Notes: generated from the letters alone by a model not told the origin. Numbered from the stretch's first letter, positions 35,287 through 45,013 are shown. The stretch is 64,000 bases of DNA from Jeotgalicoccus sp. (GCA_003513765.1 DONT01000004.1:298377-362376), one strand, 5' to 3'. Made by a program: numbers and translations.

Positions 35287-36960
35287 GTGAATAAAGAAAA
35301 TAAAAAAGCACATGTGAAAATTGTTCCTCTCGGCGGCGTTGGTGAGATTGCAAAAAACATGTACGTTGTTGAAGTCGATAACGATATGTTTATCCTCGAT
35401 GCAGGTCTTATGTTCCCTGAAGATGAAATGCTGGGTATCGACATTGTCATACCCGACATTTCATATGTGTTAGAAAATAAAGATCGTCTGAAAGCGATTT
35501 TTGTTACACATGGACATGAAGATTCAATTGGTGCAATTCCTTATATTATTCAAGATTTAAACGTGCCGGTATACGGCTCACGTTTAACACTTGCTTTAAT
35601 TAAAGAACGTCTGAAAGAGAAGAACGTTAAAAAGAAAGTTAAGTTTTATGCAATTAACAATGAATCAGTAATGAAGTTCGGCAATACAGATGTAGAGTTT
35701 TTCGAAACATCGCACAGTATTCCGGATTCTTACGGAATCAGCATGAATACACCTTACGGGGCAGTCGTTTATACGGGCGAATTCAAATTCGACCAGAGCT
35801 TAAAAGGCAACTACGACTACAACATGTCGAAGATGTATGCACTCGCTGCTAAAAACAAAACACTCGCTTTAATCAGTGACTCAACAGAAGCTGAGAAACC
35901 GGGCTACAACGTGGCAGAAAACCTCATTGAAGGTGCAATTCTGGACGCGTTCCAAAAATCTAAAAAACGTATTATTGTATCATGTTATGCGTCAAACTTC
36001 GTACGCATCCAGCAGGTGCTGACAAATGCTGCGAAAGTGAACCGTAAAGTGTCGTTCTTAGGACGCACGCTTGAATCTTCATTTAAAGTAGCGAGAAAGC
36101 TCGGATATTTCGATATTCCGGACGGACTCCTTTTACCAAGTCATGAAATTAAAGATTATCCCGATAATGAAGTAGTTATTATTGCGACAGGATCTCAGGG
36201 TGAACCGATTGAAGCACTTGGCAAAATGTCACGCGGTCAGCACGAAGTAACGAATATTAAAGAAGGCGACGAAGTTTATATCTTAACGACGCCGTCATCA
36301 AATATGGAAGTTGTCCTATACACAACGCTTAACGAACTCGTTAAAGCAGGTGCTGTAATCAACACACCATCTAAAAATATTCACGCTTCAGGCCACGGCC
36401 TTGCTGAAGAGCTTAAAATGATGCTTAACATCTTTAATCCGGAACACTTCATTCCTGTACAGGGCGAATTTAAAAACCAGATTGCCCACGCGCGTCTGGC
36501 AACTGAAACAGGCGTTAAAGCGGAAAATATTTTCCTCCTTGAAAAAGGTGACGTTGTTCAGTTTGACGGTGAGAAAATGTACAGCACTGAAAAAGTCGAA
36601 GCCGGCAATGTATTAATTGACGGCAGCGGTGTCGGCGATGTGGGTAACATCGTTCTGCGCGACCGCAGATTGCTTTCTGAAGATGGAATCTTTATCGCAG
36701 TCGTTACAATTGACCGCGAATCGAGAGCAATTATGGCTGGACCTGAAATTCAATCACGCGGTTTTGTTTACGTGAAAGAATCAGAAGCACTTATGAAAGA
36801 AGCTGCTGATCATGTGAGAGGTATTGTCGAAGACAATATCAGTGCCGGTAAAATTGAATGGAGTGTCTTAAAACAAAATATCAGAGATGACCTCGGTAAA
36901 TTCCTATACGATGAAACGAAGCGTCGTCCGATGATTATTCCAATCATTTCTGAAATATAA
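35287..36960 (+). CDS. rnjB: Ribonuclease J2
   Basis: RNase J2 is a beta-lactamase-fold ribonuclease subunit that pairs with RNase J1. The N-terminal metallo domain reads HGHEDSIGA at residues 75-83: the usual HxHxDH metal motif has Ser80 in place of the last His, as expected for the poorly active J2 partner. The beta-CASP region (LISDSTEAEKPGY, SCYASNFVRIQQVL) and C-terminal domain are intact. At 557 residues and with the ending RRPMIIPIISEI it is closer to staphylococcal J2 than to J1. It starts with GTG 35287 behind GGAGG. Confidence 0.92.
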   Translation: MNKENKKAHVKIVPLGGVGEIAKNMYVVEVDNDMFILDAGLMFPEDEMLGIDIVIPDISYVLENKDRLKAIFVTHGHEDSIGAIPYIIQDLNVPVYGSRLTLALIKERLKEKNVKKKVKFYAINNESVMKFGNTDVEFFETSHSIPDSYGISMNTPYGAVVYTGEFKFDQSLKGNYDYNMSKMYALAAKNKTLALISDSTEAEKPGYNVAENLIEGAILDAFQKSKKRIIVSCYASNFVRIQQVLTNAAKVNRKVSFLGRTLESSFKVARKLGYFDIPDGLLLPSHEIKDYPDNEVVIIATGSQGEPIEALGKMSRGQHEVTNIKEGDEVYILTTPSSNMEVVLYTTLNELVKAGAVINTPSKNIHASGHGLAEELKMMLNIFNPEHFIPVQGEFKNQIAHARLATETGVKAENIFLLEKGDVVQFDGEKMYSTEKVEAGNVLIDGSGVGDVGNIVLRDRRLLSEDGIFIAVVTIDRESRAIMAGPEIQSRGFVYVKESEALMKEAADHVRGIVEDNISAGKIEWSVLKQNIRDDLGKFLYDETKRRPMIIPIISEI

Positions 36961-36969
36961 TAGAGTAAA

Positions 36970-37009
36970 AACGACGGAGATATTAGGATAACCTTATATC
37001 TCCGTTGTT
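36970..37009. other. Long hairpin between rnjB and ftsK
   Basis: A 14-position stem (36970-36983 with 36996-37009, one G-U) encloses a further AGG/CCT pairing. No T-run follows; instead the 3' arm runs into TGTTATAAT (37006-37014), an extended -10 that could drive ftsK. It may terminate rnjB poorly or control the ftsK promoter. Confidence 0.5.
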
Positions 37010-37014
37010 ATAAT
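37006..37014 (+). promoter_or_regulatory. Possible extended -10 promoter of ftsK
   Basis: TGTTATAAT at 37006-37014, 29 bases before ftsK, overlapping the end of the hairpin at 36970-37009. The -35 region would lie inside the stem and is not consensus. Confidence 0.4.
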
Positions 37015-37042
37015 TAAAAAGTGAAAATGAAGGTGGTAAAAG

Positions 37043-39487
37043 ATGGCGACTAAACGAAAGCGCACTGCGAAAAAGAAAAACAATGATAAGAAAACGTATT
37101 ATGCGAGTTTTGCTTTAATCATTATTATTTTACTTATCATTACAGTATTCCAGCTGGGCCTCGTTGGTGAATATGCCGATGCTGTGTTTAATTTTCTTTT
37201 TGGTACGAGCCGCTACTTTACATACCTCGTGTTATTGCTCGCGAGTTTTTATTTGGCGACACATTTAAAATTCCCGTTTACAAAACGCATGCTCGGTTAT
37301 TCTATGATGCAGTTCGGTCTCTTGTTCCTGCTGCATTCGATTTTGTATTTATCCGACCGGTCGAGAACAGACAGCTATTATACATTTAACGATATGCTCG
37401 CTATGACCCGTGAACCCGGCTTTGATTTTACCGGCGGGGGAATTATCGGCCAGACGCTGTTTAACTTTTCAGCGACCAGCATCAGTTTCTTCGGGACACT
37501 CTTAATCGGTTTAATATTCATTTACTTGAGTATTATTATCGTCCGTCACAAGAGCATTGAGGAATCGCTCCGCAATGACTTTAACTTTGTTATCAGAGGT
37601 TTAACCGCTATTGGTGCAGGAATCGTGAGTCTGTTTGAAAGACTTGCAGAGTGGCTGCAAAACCGTCCGAAGAAAGAAAAAGAAAAGAAGGCTAAGAAGC
37701 CTAAACCAAAACAAAAAGCAGAGCCGATTATCGAATCACCTGCTGCGGACGAGCCTGTAGAAAAACGCGCTGACAAGAAACGTAAAGCGCGCTTCAGTAA
37801 GAAAGAAGAATCTGAAACGGATTCACTCCTGGAAGAAGCGGATGAATACGTCGAACCGGAAGTGTACGATTCGGAAATTCTGATGGAAGAATACAAAGAC
37901 ACACCGGCGCCTGACGATATGACTGCAGAAGAACATGCGCTTAAAATTGAAGAAGAGGTTGCGGAGAAGAAAGAACTCGAATACGATACGCCGGATGATG
38001 ACGGGACGCTTGATATTCCTGAAGCCGAGTCTGCCGACAGTGAATTCGATGAGTTTGACGATAAAGAGCTCAAGCAGCTTATCGAATATAAACTGCCGTC
38101 AATTGATTTACTGAATGATGCTGAACCGACAGAAAAAGTCAGCAACAAAGAAGTCATTCAGCAGGGACGGATTCTTGAAGAAACACTTAAAAACTTCAAT
38201 GTAAACGCGAAAGTATCTAAAATCCGTATCGGTCCGGCAGTAACACAGTTTGAAATTCAGCCGGATGTCGGAGTGAAAGTATCTAAAATTATTAATCTTC
38301 AAAATGATATTGCCCTTAGCCTTGCAGCTAAAGATATTCGTATCGAAGCACCGATTCCAGGTAAATCTGCCGTTGGTATTGAAGTGCCGAACTCAGTAGT
38401 CAGCATGGTTACACTGCGTGAAGTAATTAAACGTAAATCATCTGACAACCCGCTGGAAGTTGCATTGGGTAAAGATATTTCCGGTGCACCGATTATGGCT
38501 GAACTTAACAAGATGCCTCACCTGCTCGTTGCAGGTTCAACGGGAAGCGGTAAATCCGTATGTATAAACGGTATTATCGTCAGCATTCTTCTAAATGCGA
38601 AACCGCACGAAGTTAAAATGGTAATGATTGACCCTAAAATGGTTGAGCTGAATGTTTATAACGGCATTCCGCACCTATTGGCACCGGTCGTGACGAATCC
38701 GCAAAAAGCGAGCGATGCTTTAAACCGTGTCGTCAGCGAAATGGAACGCAGATACGATCTGTTCAGTGCATCGCATACGAGAAATATCGAAGCTTACAAC
38801 CAGTACCTGGCCCGCCAGGCGGAAGATCCCGAGAAAGTTCAGAAGCTTCCTTATATCGTTGTTATTGTCGATGAGCTTGCAGACTTAATGATGGTCGCAT
38901 CAAAAGATGTCGAAGCATCGATTACGCGTATTGCCCAGATGGCCCGTGCAGCGGGGATACATTTAATTATCGCAACTCAGCGTCCGTCTGTTGATGTTAT
39001 TACAGGTATTATTAAAGCAAATATTCCGTCCAGAATTGCCTTCAGTGTAAGTTCTCAGACTGACTCCAGAACGATTATCGATTCGATGGGAGCAGAGAAA
39101 CTGCTCGGACGCGGGGACATGCTGTTCCTGCCGTCAGGACGTTCGAAACCGCTCCGTGTTCAGGGTGCATTTTTAGATGATGATGAAGTAACGGATATCG
39201 TGAAGTTCATTACAGACCAAATGAAAGCAAATTATGAGAAATCAGTTATAATGAATCAGAAAGAGACAGTAAGTGCGCCGGTAGAATCGGAAGATGAATT
39301 ATATCCCGATGCGAAATGGTTTGTAATCGAAGAACAGCGTGCGTCAGCCAGTCTGCTGCAGCGTCAGTTCAGAGTCGGCTACAACCGTGCAGCGCGTCTC
39401 GTTGACGATTTAGAAGCGAATGGGGTCATTGGACCTGCAAGCGGCTCTAAACCGCGCAGTGTCTTAATTGAAAACCACGAAGATTAG
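37043..39487 (+). CDS. ftsK: DNA translocase FtsK/SpoIIIE
   Basis: FtsK pumps chromosomal DNA through the closing septum. The N-terminus is basic (TKRKRTAKKK) followed by about four membrane segments within residues 20-175. A linker rich in Lys then Glu/Asp spans about 205-360. The RecA-like motor has Walker A AGSTGSGKSVC near residue 500 and the Walker B IVIVDELADLM. The C-terminal winged-helix gamma domain that reads KOPS-like sites is present (QRQFRVGYNRAARLVDDLE). It has 814 residues. AAGGTGG precedes the ATG. Confidence 0.95.
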   Translation: MATKRKRTAKKKNNDKKTYYASFALIIIILLIITVFQLGLVGEYADAVFNFLFGTSRYFTYLVLLLASFYLATHLKFPFTKRMLGYSMMQFGLLFLLHSILYLSDRSRTDSYYTFNDMLAMTREPGFDFTGGGIIGQTLFNFSATSISFFGTLLIGLIFIYLSIIIVRHKSIEESLRNDFNFVIRGLTAIGAGIVSLFERLAEWLQNRPKKEKEKKAKKPKPKQKAEPIIESPAADEPVEKRADKKRKARFSKKEESETDSLLEEADEYVEPEVYDSEILMEEYKDTPAPDDMTAEEHALKIEEEVAEKKELEYDTPDDDGTLDIPEAESADSEFDEFDDKELKQLIEYKLPSIDLLNDAEPTEKVSNKEVIQQGRILEETLKNFNVNAKVSKIRIGPAVTQFEIQPDVGVKVSKIINLQNDIALSLAAKDIRIEAPIPGKSAVGIEVPNSVVSMVTLREVIKRKSSDNPLEVALGKDISGAPIMAELNKMPHLLVAGSTGSGKSVCINGIIVSILLNAKPHEVKMVMIDPKMVELNVYNGIPHLLAPVVTNPQKASDALNRVVSEMERRYDLFSASHTRNIEAYNQYLARQAEDPEKVQKLPYIVVIVDELADLMMVASKDVEASITRIAQMARAAGIHLIIATQRPSVDVITGIIKANIPSRIAFSVSSQTDSRTIIDSMGAEKLLGRGDMLFLPSGRSKPLRVQGAFLDDDEVTDIVKFITDQMKANYEKSVIMNQKETVSAPVESEDELYPDAKWFVIEEQRASASLLQRQFRVGYNRAARLVDDLEANGVIGPASGSKPRSVLIENHED

Positions 39488-39501
39488 TTAGGAGTTTTTA
39501 A

Positions 39502-40776
39502 ATGTCAGGTGTAGACAAAAGAGTCATTAATAATGTGCCAATCGTAAAAATATATACAGAAAAATTTAAAACAGTTGTTGTGAGCGTGTACTTTAGAGCA
39601 CCGCTCACAGGTACTGATGTTACAACGCGCAGTCTCTTGAGCCGAATGATGATTAAACAGACGGACAAGCTCACTTCAAATGCAGTGCTGCTTGAATATT
39701 TAGCAGAACATTACGGTGCGCATCTAACATCGAATGTCGTTAAAAAAGGCAGCGATCATATCGTTAAATTCTCAATTGAATTCGTCAATGACAAATTCAT
39801 TATGGAAGATATTGATATGCTTGGTGATATTACGGCGCTGTTAAAAGATGTACTTAAAACGCCGTTTAATTATGATGAATCGGATGAAGCGTTTTTCCAG
39901 CGCGAAAAACGTCTGATGGCAAATCGTCTGAAGAGCATGAAGGATAATCACGCACAGCGTGCATTTGAAATGCTGCTGGAGACGATGTTTGAAACAGAAG
40001 ACTACAAGTATTTATCATTCGGTAATCTAGACAGCCTCGAAGAGCTAACATTAGAAGATGTGAAAGATGCGCATAAACGCATGATGTCAGACGATGATAT
40101 GTCTGTGCTCGTTGCGGGTAAAGTCGAAGATAAGGTCTTCGACTATTTAGCTCAGCTTCATGAACACGACGAAGCTAAAATGTATCCGTATAAAGGCTAT
40201 CCGGTGCGTCCTGCGGGCGAAGTGAAATACGAGTCCGCAACAGAGCGTATCGAACAGGCTAAAGTGAATCTCGGCTTCCGCGTGCAGTATTCTGTGCCAG
40301 GCGACGTTATGGCGCTGAACGTATTCAATCAGCTGTTCGGCGGCAGTGCGGCATCGCTCCTGTTTACGAATATCCGCGAGAAAATGAGTCTGGCATATTC
40401 AATTCATTCACAGGTCGACATAAAAAATGGTTATATGTTTGTACTGGCAGGTGTCGATAATGATAATATCCAGGTGTTTGAAGATGCGGTGAAAAGAGAA
40501 CTGCAGCGTGTGATTGACGGCGACTTTGAAGAATCATTCGTCGAAGAAATTAAACGCAATATGCTCTCGAGCCGTAAAGAATCGATGGATAAGCCCCGCG
40601 GTTTAATATCATTAAATTACAATACACTCTTAAAAGAACAATCGATAAAAACACCGGTGAAAAGCTGGACAGAACAGCTCAATGCAATTACGAAAGATGA
40701 TGTCATTCAAATTGCCCGGAAAATTAAACTTGATACAGTATTTACGCTGAAAGGCGGTATAGATAATGACAAATAA
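39502..40776 (+). CDS. M16-family peptidase-like protein (YmfF), zinc motif missing
   Basis: This 424-residue protein has the two-domain M16 (insulinase/pitrilysin) fold pattern, including the C-terminal region FGGSAASLLFTNIREKMSLAYS. The zinc-binding HxxEH that should lie near residue 45-60 is replaced (RSLLSRMMIKQTDK), so it is probably the non-catalytic partner of the active protein encoded next. Such paired genes correspond to ymfF and ymfH in Bacillus. It starts at ATG 39502 behind AGGAG and overlaps the next gene by 11 bases, supporting a heterodimer. Cellular substrate is not known from sequence. Confidence 0.88.
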   Translation: MSGVDKRVINNVPIVKIYTEKFKTVVVSVYFRAPLTGTDVTTRSLLSRMMIKQTDKLTSNAVLLEYLAEHYGAHLTSNVVKKGSDHIVKFSIEFVNDKFIMEDIDMLGDITALLKDVLKTPFNYDESDEAFFQREKRLMANRLKSMKDNHAQRAFEMLLETMFETEDYKYLSFGNLDSLEELTLEDVKDAHKRMMSDDDMSVLVAGKVEDKVFDYLAQLHEHDEAKMYPYKGYPVRPAGEVKYESATERIEQAKVNLGFRVQYSVPGDVMALNVFNQLFGGSAASLLFTNIREKMSLAYSIHSQVDIKNGYMFVLAGVDNDNIQVFEDAVKRELQRVIDGDFEESFVEEIKRNMLSSRKESMDKPRGLISLNYNTLLKEQSIKTPVKSWTEQLNAITKDDVIQIARKIKLDTVFTLKGGIDNDK

Positions 40777-42061
40777 ATTTACGACTGTCCGCTATGATCA
40801 CCTGGATGAAATCGTTCATAAACAGGTGATGGACAACGGCCTTGAGGTGTTTATCATCGATAAAAAAGGCTACAATAAAAAGTTTGCAACCTACACGACA
40901 AAATACGGTTCTGCCGATAATCACTTTAGAGCACATGGTGAGGTGCACAACGTGCCGGACGGCATTGCGCACTTTTTAGAGCATAAAATGTTCGACAAAG
41001 AAGCGGGCGACGTGTTCAATAAATTTTCTGAAATGGGTGCGAGTGCAAATGCATTTACATCGATTGACAGAACGAGTTATTTATTCAGCACAACAGAGAA
41101 TTTCTTTGAAAATTTGCAGCTGTTAATGGATATGGTTGAGATTCCGTATTTTACTCCGGAAAAAGTGGAGAAAGAAATCGGTATTATCAATGAAGAAATT
41201 AAAATGTACCAGGATAATCCGGGCTACCGTCTGTACCATGAAACACTGAATGCAATGTATGAACACTCACCGGTGGCTATAGATATTGCGGGGACGCTTG
41301 AATCGATTTCAGAAATTACGGCTGAGCATTTATACTTATGCCATAAAACGTTTTACGCACCGGACAATATGGTGATGATTCTGGCAGGCGACTTTAATAT
41401 AGAAGAAACTTTTAATTATATAGAAAAACATCAGGATTCACGTCCTCTGTTTCTGCCGTCAAATATTGAACGCTTTACCCCGGAAGAGCCTTACGGTGTT
41501 AAAACACCGCAGAAAGTAATGGAGCTCGCGGTATCGACACCTAAAGTGATGCTCGGCTTTAAATCACTGCCGGATGACAGTGACAACGAAACGCGTGAAC
41601 GCCGTGATGCGGCGATGCTGTTTGCTTTAGATATGGTCTTTGGTGAACAGTCCCCATATTACGAAGAACTGCTTGAACGCGGTATTATTGATGATTCATT
41701 TAATTTCGCTTACCAGGAAGAAGAACTGGTCAGACATACACTGATGGCAGTGGAAAGCCACGATTATGAAACATTTACTAAAGAAATAGTGCGTATTATT
41801 GACGAGGTAAAAGAAAAAGACTTCTTTACGGAGAAACGTCTGCAGAGTCAAAAACGTGAACTGATGGGCGACTATTTAACGAGTCTGAACTCGCCGGAGT
41901 ATATTGCAAACCAGTATACTAAATATTATTTCGACGGCTATGATTTATATAACGTGCCTAAAGTTGTCGACAGTATTACACTGGAAGACGTTAAAAATTA
42001 TTTCAACAGTTCAATCGATACGAAAAACATGGTCGAAGTAATCGTGAAGGCTTATGAGTAA
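40766..42061 (+). CDS. M16-family zinc peptidase (YmfH)
   Basis: The catalytic member of the pair. The inverted zinc motif HFLEH is intact near residue 70, and the third ligand is probably a Glu in INEEIKMYQDNPGY about 75 residues later. It has 431 residues and no signal peptide, so it acts in the cytoplasm. It overlaps the upstream gene by 11 bases and the downstream gene by 8, which suggests strong translational coupling through the ymf cluster. Bacillus ymfH lies in the same position before pgsA and recA. Confidence 0.9.
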   Translation: MTNKFTTVRYDHLDEIVHKQVMDNGLEVFIIDKKGYNKKFATYTTKYGSADNHFRAHGEVHNVPDGIAHFLEHKMFDKEAGDVFNKFSEMGASANAFTSIDRTSYLFSTTENFFENLQLLMDMVEIPYFTPEKVEKEIGIINEEIKMYQDNPGYRLYHETLNAMYEHSPVAIDIAGTLESISEITAEHLYLCHKTFYAPDNMVMILAGDFNIEETFNYIEKHQDSRPLFLPSNIERFTPEEPYGVKTPQKVMELAVSTPKVMLGFKSLPDDSDNETRERRDAAMLFALDMVFGEQSPYYEELLERGIIDDSFNFAYQEEELVRHTLMAVESHDYETFTKEIVRIIDEVKEKDFFTEKRLQSQKRELMGDYLTSLNSPEYIANQYTKYYFDGYDLYNVPKVVDSITLEDVKNYFNSSIDTKNMVEVIVKAYE

Positions 42062-42740
42062 TGTCGTCCTAGTTGGTGCGACAGGTGATATTGGAAAGAG
42101 CATTCATGAATGTTTAAAGGATAAAAACCTGGTTACTTTCTCGAACAGAAATACACCTGACCTTAAAAGTACGCATCACTATCTTGACTTATCACAGCCT
42201 TTTAAAGAAAGTATTATTGAGGATTGTCTTAATGGTCTAAATACAGTTGATACACTGATTTTCACACCGGGTGAGGCCCTGTTCGAACTGATACAGGATA
42301 CCAGTCTTGACCAGGTGGATCGGCAGTACAACGTCAGTGTCAGAGCGCTGATTACTTTTATCAAAGCGCTGCTGCCGAAACTGAGGCAGAGCGAAAGTGC
42401 GAGCATTATTGTAATTTCAAGTGTCTGGGGCACATACGGTGCGAGTATGGAAAGCATTTACAGTACATTTAAAGGGGCCCAGGAAACACTTGTGAAATCA
42501 CTGGCAAAAGAACTGGCGCCGTCCAATATTACAGTTAATGCTGTAGCACCCGGCGTGGTCCGTGGTAAAATGACCTTAAAGCTAAATGAGGAAGACATTG
42601 AGATGATGCTGGAAGACCTTCCGCAGGGCCGTTTAATTGAGCCTGAGGAAGTAGCATCAGCGGTAGAATATTTAATATCTGACAATGCGCGGAGCATTAC
42701 TGGAGAAGTTTTAAAAATTAACGGGGGATGGTATACGTGA
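42054..42740 (+). CDS. SDR-family oxidoreductase (YmfI-like)
   Basis: A 228-residue short-chain dehydrogenase/reductase. The cofactor-binding glycine motif is VGATGDIG at the N-terminus. The catalytic Ser is in VISSVWG, and the YxxxK pair is in YSTFKGA. The C-terminal INGGWY is a common SDR ending. Substrate is unknown. In Bacillus the homologous gene ymfI occupies the same place between ymfH and ymfK. It overlaps ymfH by 8 bases and the next gene by 4. Confidence 0.87.
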   Translation: MSNVVLVGATGDIGKSIHECLKDKNLVTFSNRNTPDLKSTHHYLDLSQPFKESIIEDCLNGLNTVDTLIFTPGEALFELIQDTSLDQVDRQYNVSVRALITFIKALLPKLRQSESASIIVISSVWGTYGASMESIYSTFKGAQETLVKSLAKELAPSNITVNAVAPGVVRGKMTLKLNEEDIEMMLEDLPQGRLIEPEEVASAVEYLISDNARSITGEVLKINGGWYT

Positions 42741-43558
42741 ATACTGAAAAGCCTAATTTTTATCCGGAACGCGACGAAGAAGTATATTTAGAATATAAAA
42801 ACCTGGATGACCGTCCGGGACTGCTCGGTGATATTTTAAGTTTAATGGGGAATATCGGACTCAGTATTAAAACGATTAACGGTGTGGAATTATCCCAGCG
42901 CGCTCTGCTGGTCCGGACGGATGATTTGTGGAAACTGGAACGTTTTAAATGGATCTGCCAGCATGTTGATGAAATTGAAGTCGGCAAAATGCGGACGCCT
43001 ACAATTACTGACAGACTGACGCTCCGCCACGGCAGATTTATTAAACGGGCGGAAGAAAATAAAAATATTTTCAGGTTCACCCGTGCAGAAATCAGTGTCG
43101 TCGTCGACTTCCTCGCTATTTTATTCGATATCGATGAGACGTTTTTAATCGGCGTCCGCGGCATGCCCCGTGTCGGTAAAACCGAGTCGGTTGTGGCAGG
43201 CAGTGTCTCAGCAGGCGATAAATGGCTGTTTTTGTCCTCAACAATGCTGAAACAGACGGAACGAACGAGCCTGCACAAGCAGGAATACGATAAGGGCAAC
43301 GTTTATATAATAGACGGTGCGGTCACATCTAAATCAAAAAGTATGGATCATAAACGCCTGGTTAATCAGGTCATTAAATATGACGGAACGACAGTTGTCG
43401 AGCACCCGGATTTATTGATCGACGATCCTTTCTTTAAATTAACACAGGATGACTTTGATTATATTATTGAAATCCGCGAACATGAAGAGCAGGAAATCAC
43501 TTATGAAAAACATAAGAAACGTCACTGGTTCGAAAGTGACAATATGGACTTTTTCTAA
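42737..43558 (+). CDS. YmfK-like protein with ACT-like and P-loop regions (DUF3388)
   Basis: About 273 residues. The N-terminal 80 residues resemble an ACT-type regulatory fold (DRPGLLGDILSLMGNIGLSIKTI). A P-loop-like GMPRVGKTE lies near residue 145, followed by regions with EHPDLLIDDPFF. These features match the family called DUF3388 (Bacillus ymfK). The small ymfJ gene that sits before ymfK in Bacillus is missing. GTG 42737 is chosen, since GGGGGA lies nine bases upstream and GTGA overlaps the ymfI stop; ATG 42728 is too close to that site. Function is unknown. Confidence 0.8.
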   Translation: MNTEKPNFYPERDEEVYLEYKNLDDRPGLLGDILSLMGNIGLSIKTINGVELSQRALLVRTDDLWKLERFKWICQHVDEIEVGKMRTPTITDRLTLRHGRFIKRAEENKNIFRFTRAEISVVVDFLAILFDIDETFLIGVRGMPRVGKTESVVAGSVSAGDKWLFLSSTMLKQTERTSLHKQEYDKGNVYIIDGAVTSKSKSMDHKRLVNQVIKYDGTTVVEHPDLLIDDPFFKLTQDDFDYIIEIREHEEQEITYEKHKKRHWFESDNMDFF

Positions 43559-43574
43559 TTGGAGCTAACAAACT

Positions 43575-44420
43575 ATGAAACTTGGGACATATTTACAAAA
43601 TAAACGTGAAAAATCAGGCATCACTTTAAAAGAAATGGAGCGCGGTTCGGGTATTAAACGGAGCGTTATTCAAATTATTGAAGCGGGCGACCTGACACAG
43701 CTGCCTGAACCTAAACACGCACGCTTTCTAATTAGAAAATATGCAGATTTTCTGAATATGGATGCCGAGCAGACAATGGAACGCTTCGAAGACGAAATTC
43801 CGGCCGCTGCATCCGGCAGTCAAAAGCGTATTCAGAAATCCAATCAGGACTTTCAGTACTTGAAAAAAGTACTCCTTGGTTTTATTACGATGATTGTTGT
43901 GCTCTTTGCCGTCTGGCTGGTGCTGCTGCAAATCGGCTCCCAGGGCGAAATTTTCGAAACGAAAAGAATTTATGAAACATCTGAAGAAGTGACTGATACG
44001 GTGGAAGAAGAGGCGCCTGAAGAAGAAGAGGCGCCTGCAGAGGAAGAAACCGCAGAAAGTGAAGGTGAAGAAACCGCTGAAACAGCGGAGAAGACGCCTG
44101 AGCCAACGGCTGAAGTGAACTTTGTTAACCGTGAAGGGAACACGCTGATTTATAATGTCACAGCACCTGAAGAACTGACACTTGAACTCTCCGGTGACGA
44201 ATCATCATGGGTCAGTTTAACGGATAATCTTGAAAATAATTACCTGTATGAAGAATCGGACGGCGGCACTTTTAATATCGATCCACAGGCGACTGTTGTC
44301 AATCTTGCGCTCGGCAACTCAACATCATTTGATATTTCGTTAAACGGCGTCGGGATAGATAATTCCCAGCGCGGCAATACAGTCACAGTATATTATCAAT
44401 TTAACATCACAAGGGAGTGA
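43575..44420 (+). CDS. rodZ: Cytoskeletal protein RodZ (YmfM)
   Basis: RodZ-family membrane protein. An N-terminal helix-turn-helix of the Cro/XRE type (KLGTYLQNKREKSGITLKEM, then SVIQIIEAGDLTQLPEPKHA) occupies residues 1-75. One membrane segment lies at about 95-118, followed by an acidic Glu/Pro/Ala-rich linker (about 135-175) and a C-terminal DUF4115 domain outside the cell. It has 281 residues. Position before pgsA is the firmicute norm. In cocci its role in shape control is less clear. Confidence 0.9.
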   Translation: MKLGTYLQNKREKSGITLKEMERGSGIKRSVIQIIEAGDLTQLPEPKHARFLIRKYADFLNMDAEQTMERFEDEIPAAASGSQKRIQKSNQDFQYLKKVLLGFITMIVVLFAVWLVLLQIGSQGEIFETKRIYETSEEVTDTVEEEAPEEEEAPAEEETAESEGEETAETAEKTPEPTAEVNFVNREGNTLIYNVTAPEELTLELSGDESSWVSLTDNLENNYLYEESDGGTFNIDPQATVVNLALGNSTSFDISLNGVGIDNSQRGNTVTVYYQFNITRE

Positions 44421-44426
44421 CAATAA

Positions 44427-45011
44427 ATGAACATACCTAACTGGCTAACCGTCTTTAGAGTCGTATTAATTCCAGTCTTTTTAGTCTTTGCACTCCTTGA
44501 CTTCGGCTTCGGCACAATGACATTTTTAGGCGGCGAAGTTATTTTAGTTGAACAGTTTATCGCTGCAGTGATATTTGTTATTGCAGCGCTGACGGACTTT
44601 TTGGACGGCTATCTTGCACGCAAGTGGAATATGATTACCAATATGGGGAAATTCCTCGATCCGTTAGCTGATAAACTGCTCGTAGCCGCAGGCTTAATCG
44701 TATTAGTAGAATGGCATACGATTTCCAGCTGGATTGCAGTCGTGATTATTGCGAGAGAATTCGCAGTAACCGGCCTTCGTCTCCTGCAAATAGAGCAGGG
44801 GTTCGTTTCAGCAGCGGGACAGCTCGGGAAAATTAAGACAGTATTCCAGATGCTGGCGCTTGTATTTCTGCTGTTCGGCGATATTTTCACGACATATTTA
44901 CCGATATCGCTCGGCCAGTGGTTTATGTATATCGCAGTGTTCTTTACGATACTGTCAGGAATAGAATACTTCTACAAGGGCCGCGATGTGTTTAAAGCGG
45001 ATAAGAAATAA
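44427..45011 (+). CDS. pgsA: CDP-diacylglycerol-glycerol-3-phosphate phosphatidyltransferase
   Basis: PgsA makes phosphatidylglycerol phosphate, the precursor of the main anionic phospholipids. The family motif DGYLARKWNMITNMGKFLD-PLAD is present near residues 60-80, with the spaced catalytic aspartates. Four to five membrane segments are visible in 194 residues, the usual size. It starts seven bases after rodZ with AAGGGAG upstream. A terminator follows. cinA, which in Bacillus and Staphylococcus lies between pgsA and recA, is absent. Confidence 0.96.
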   Translation: MNIPNWLTVFRVVLIPVFLVFALLDFGFGTMTFLGGEVILVEQFIAAVIFVIAALTDFLDGYLARKWNMITNMGKFLDPLADKLLVAAGLIVLVEWHTISSWIAVVIIAREFAVTGLRLLQIEQGFVSAAGQLGKIKTVFQMLALVFLLFGDIFTTYLPISLGQWFMYIAVFFTILSGIEYFYKGRDVFKADKK

Positions 45012-45013
45012 GC

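Noticed and set aside
39502..40776. YmfF-like protein as an active peptidase.
   Set aside because: The HxxEH zinc motif is not present; it is annotated as the non-catalytic partner.
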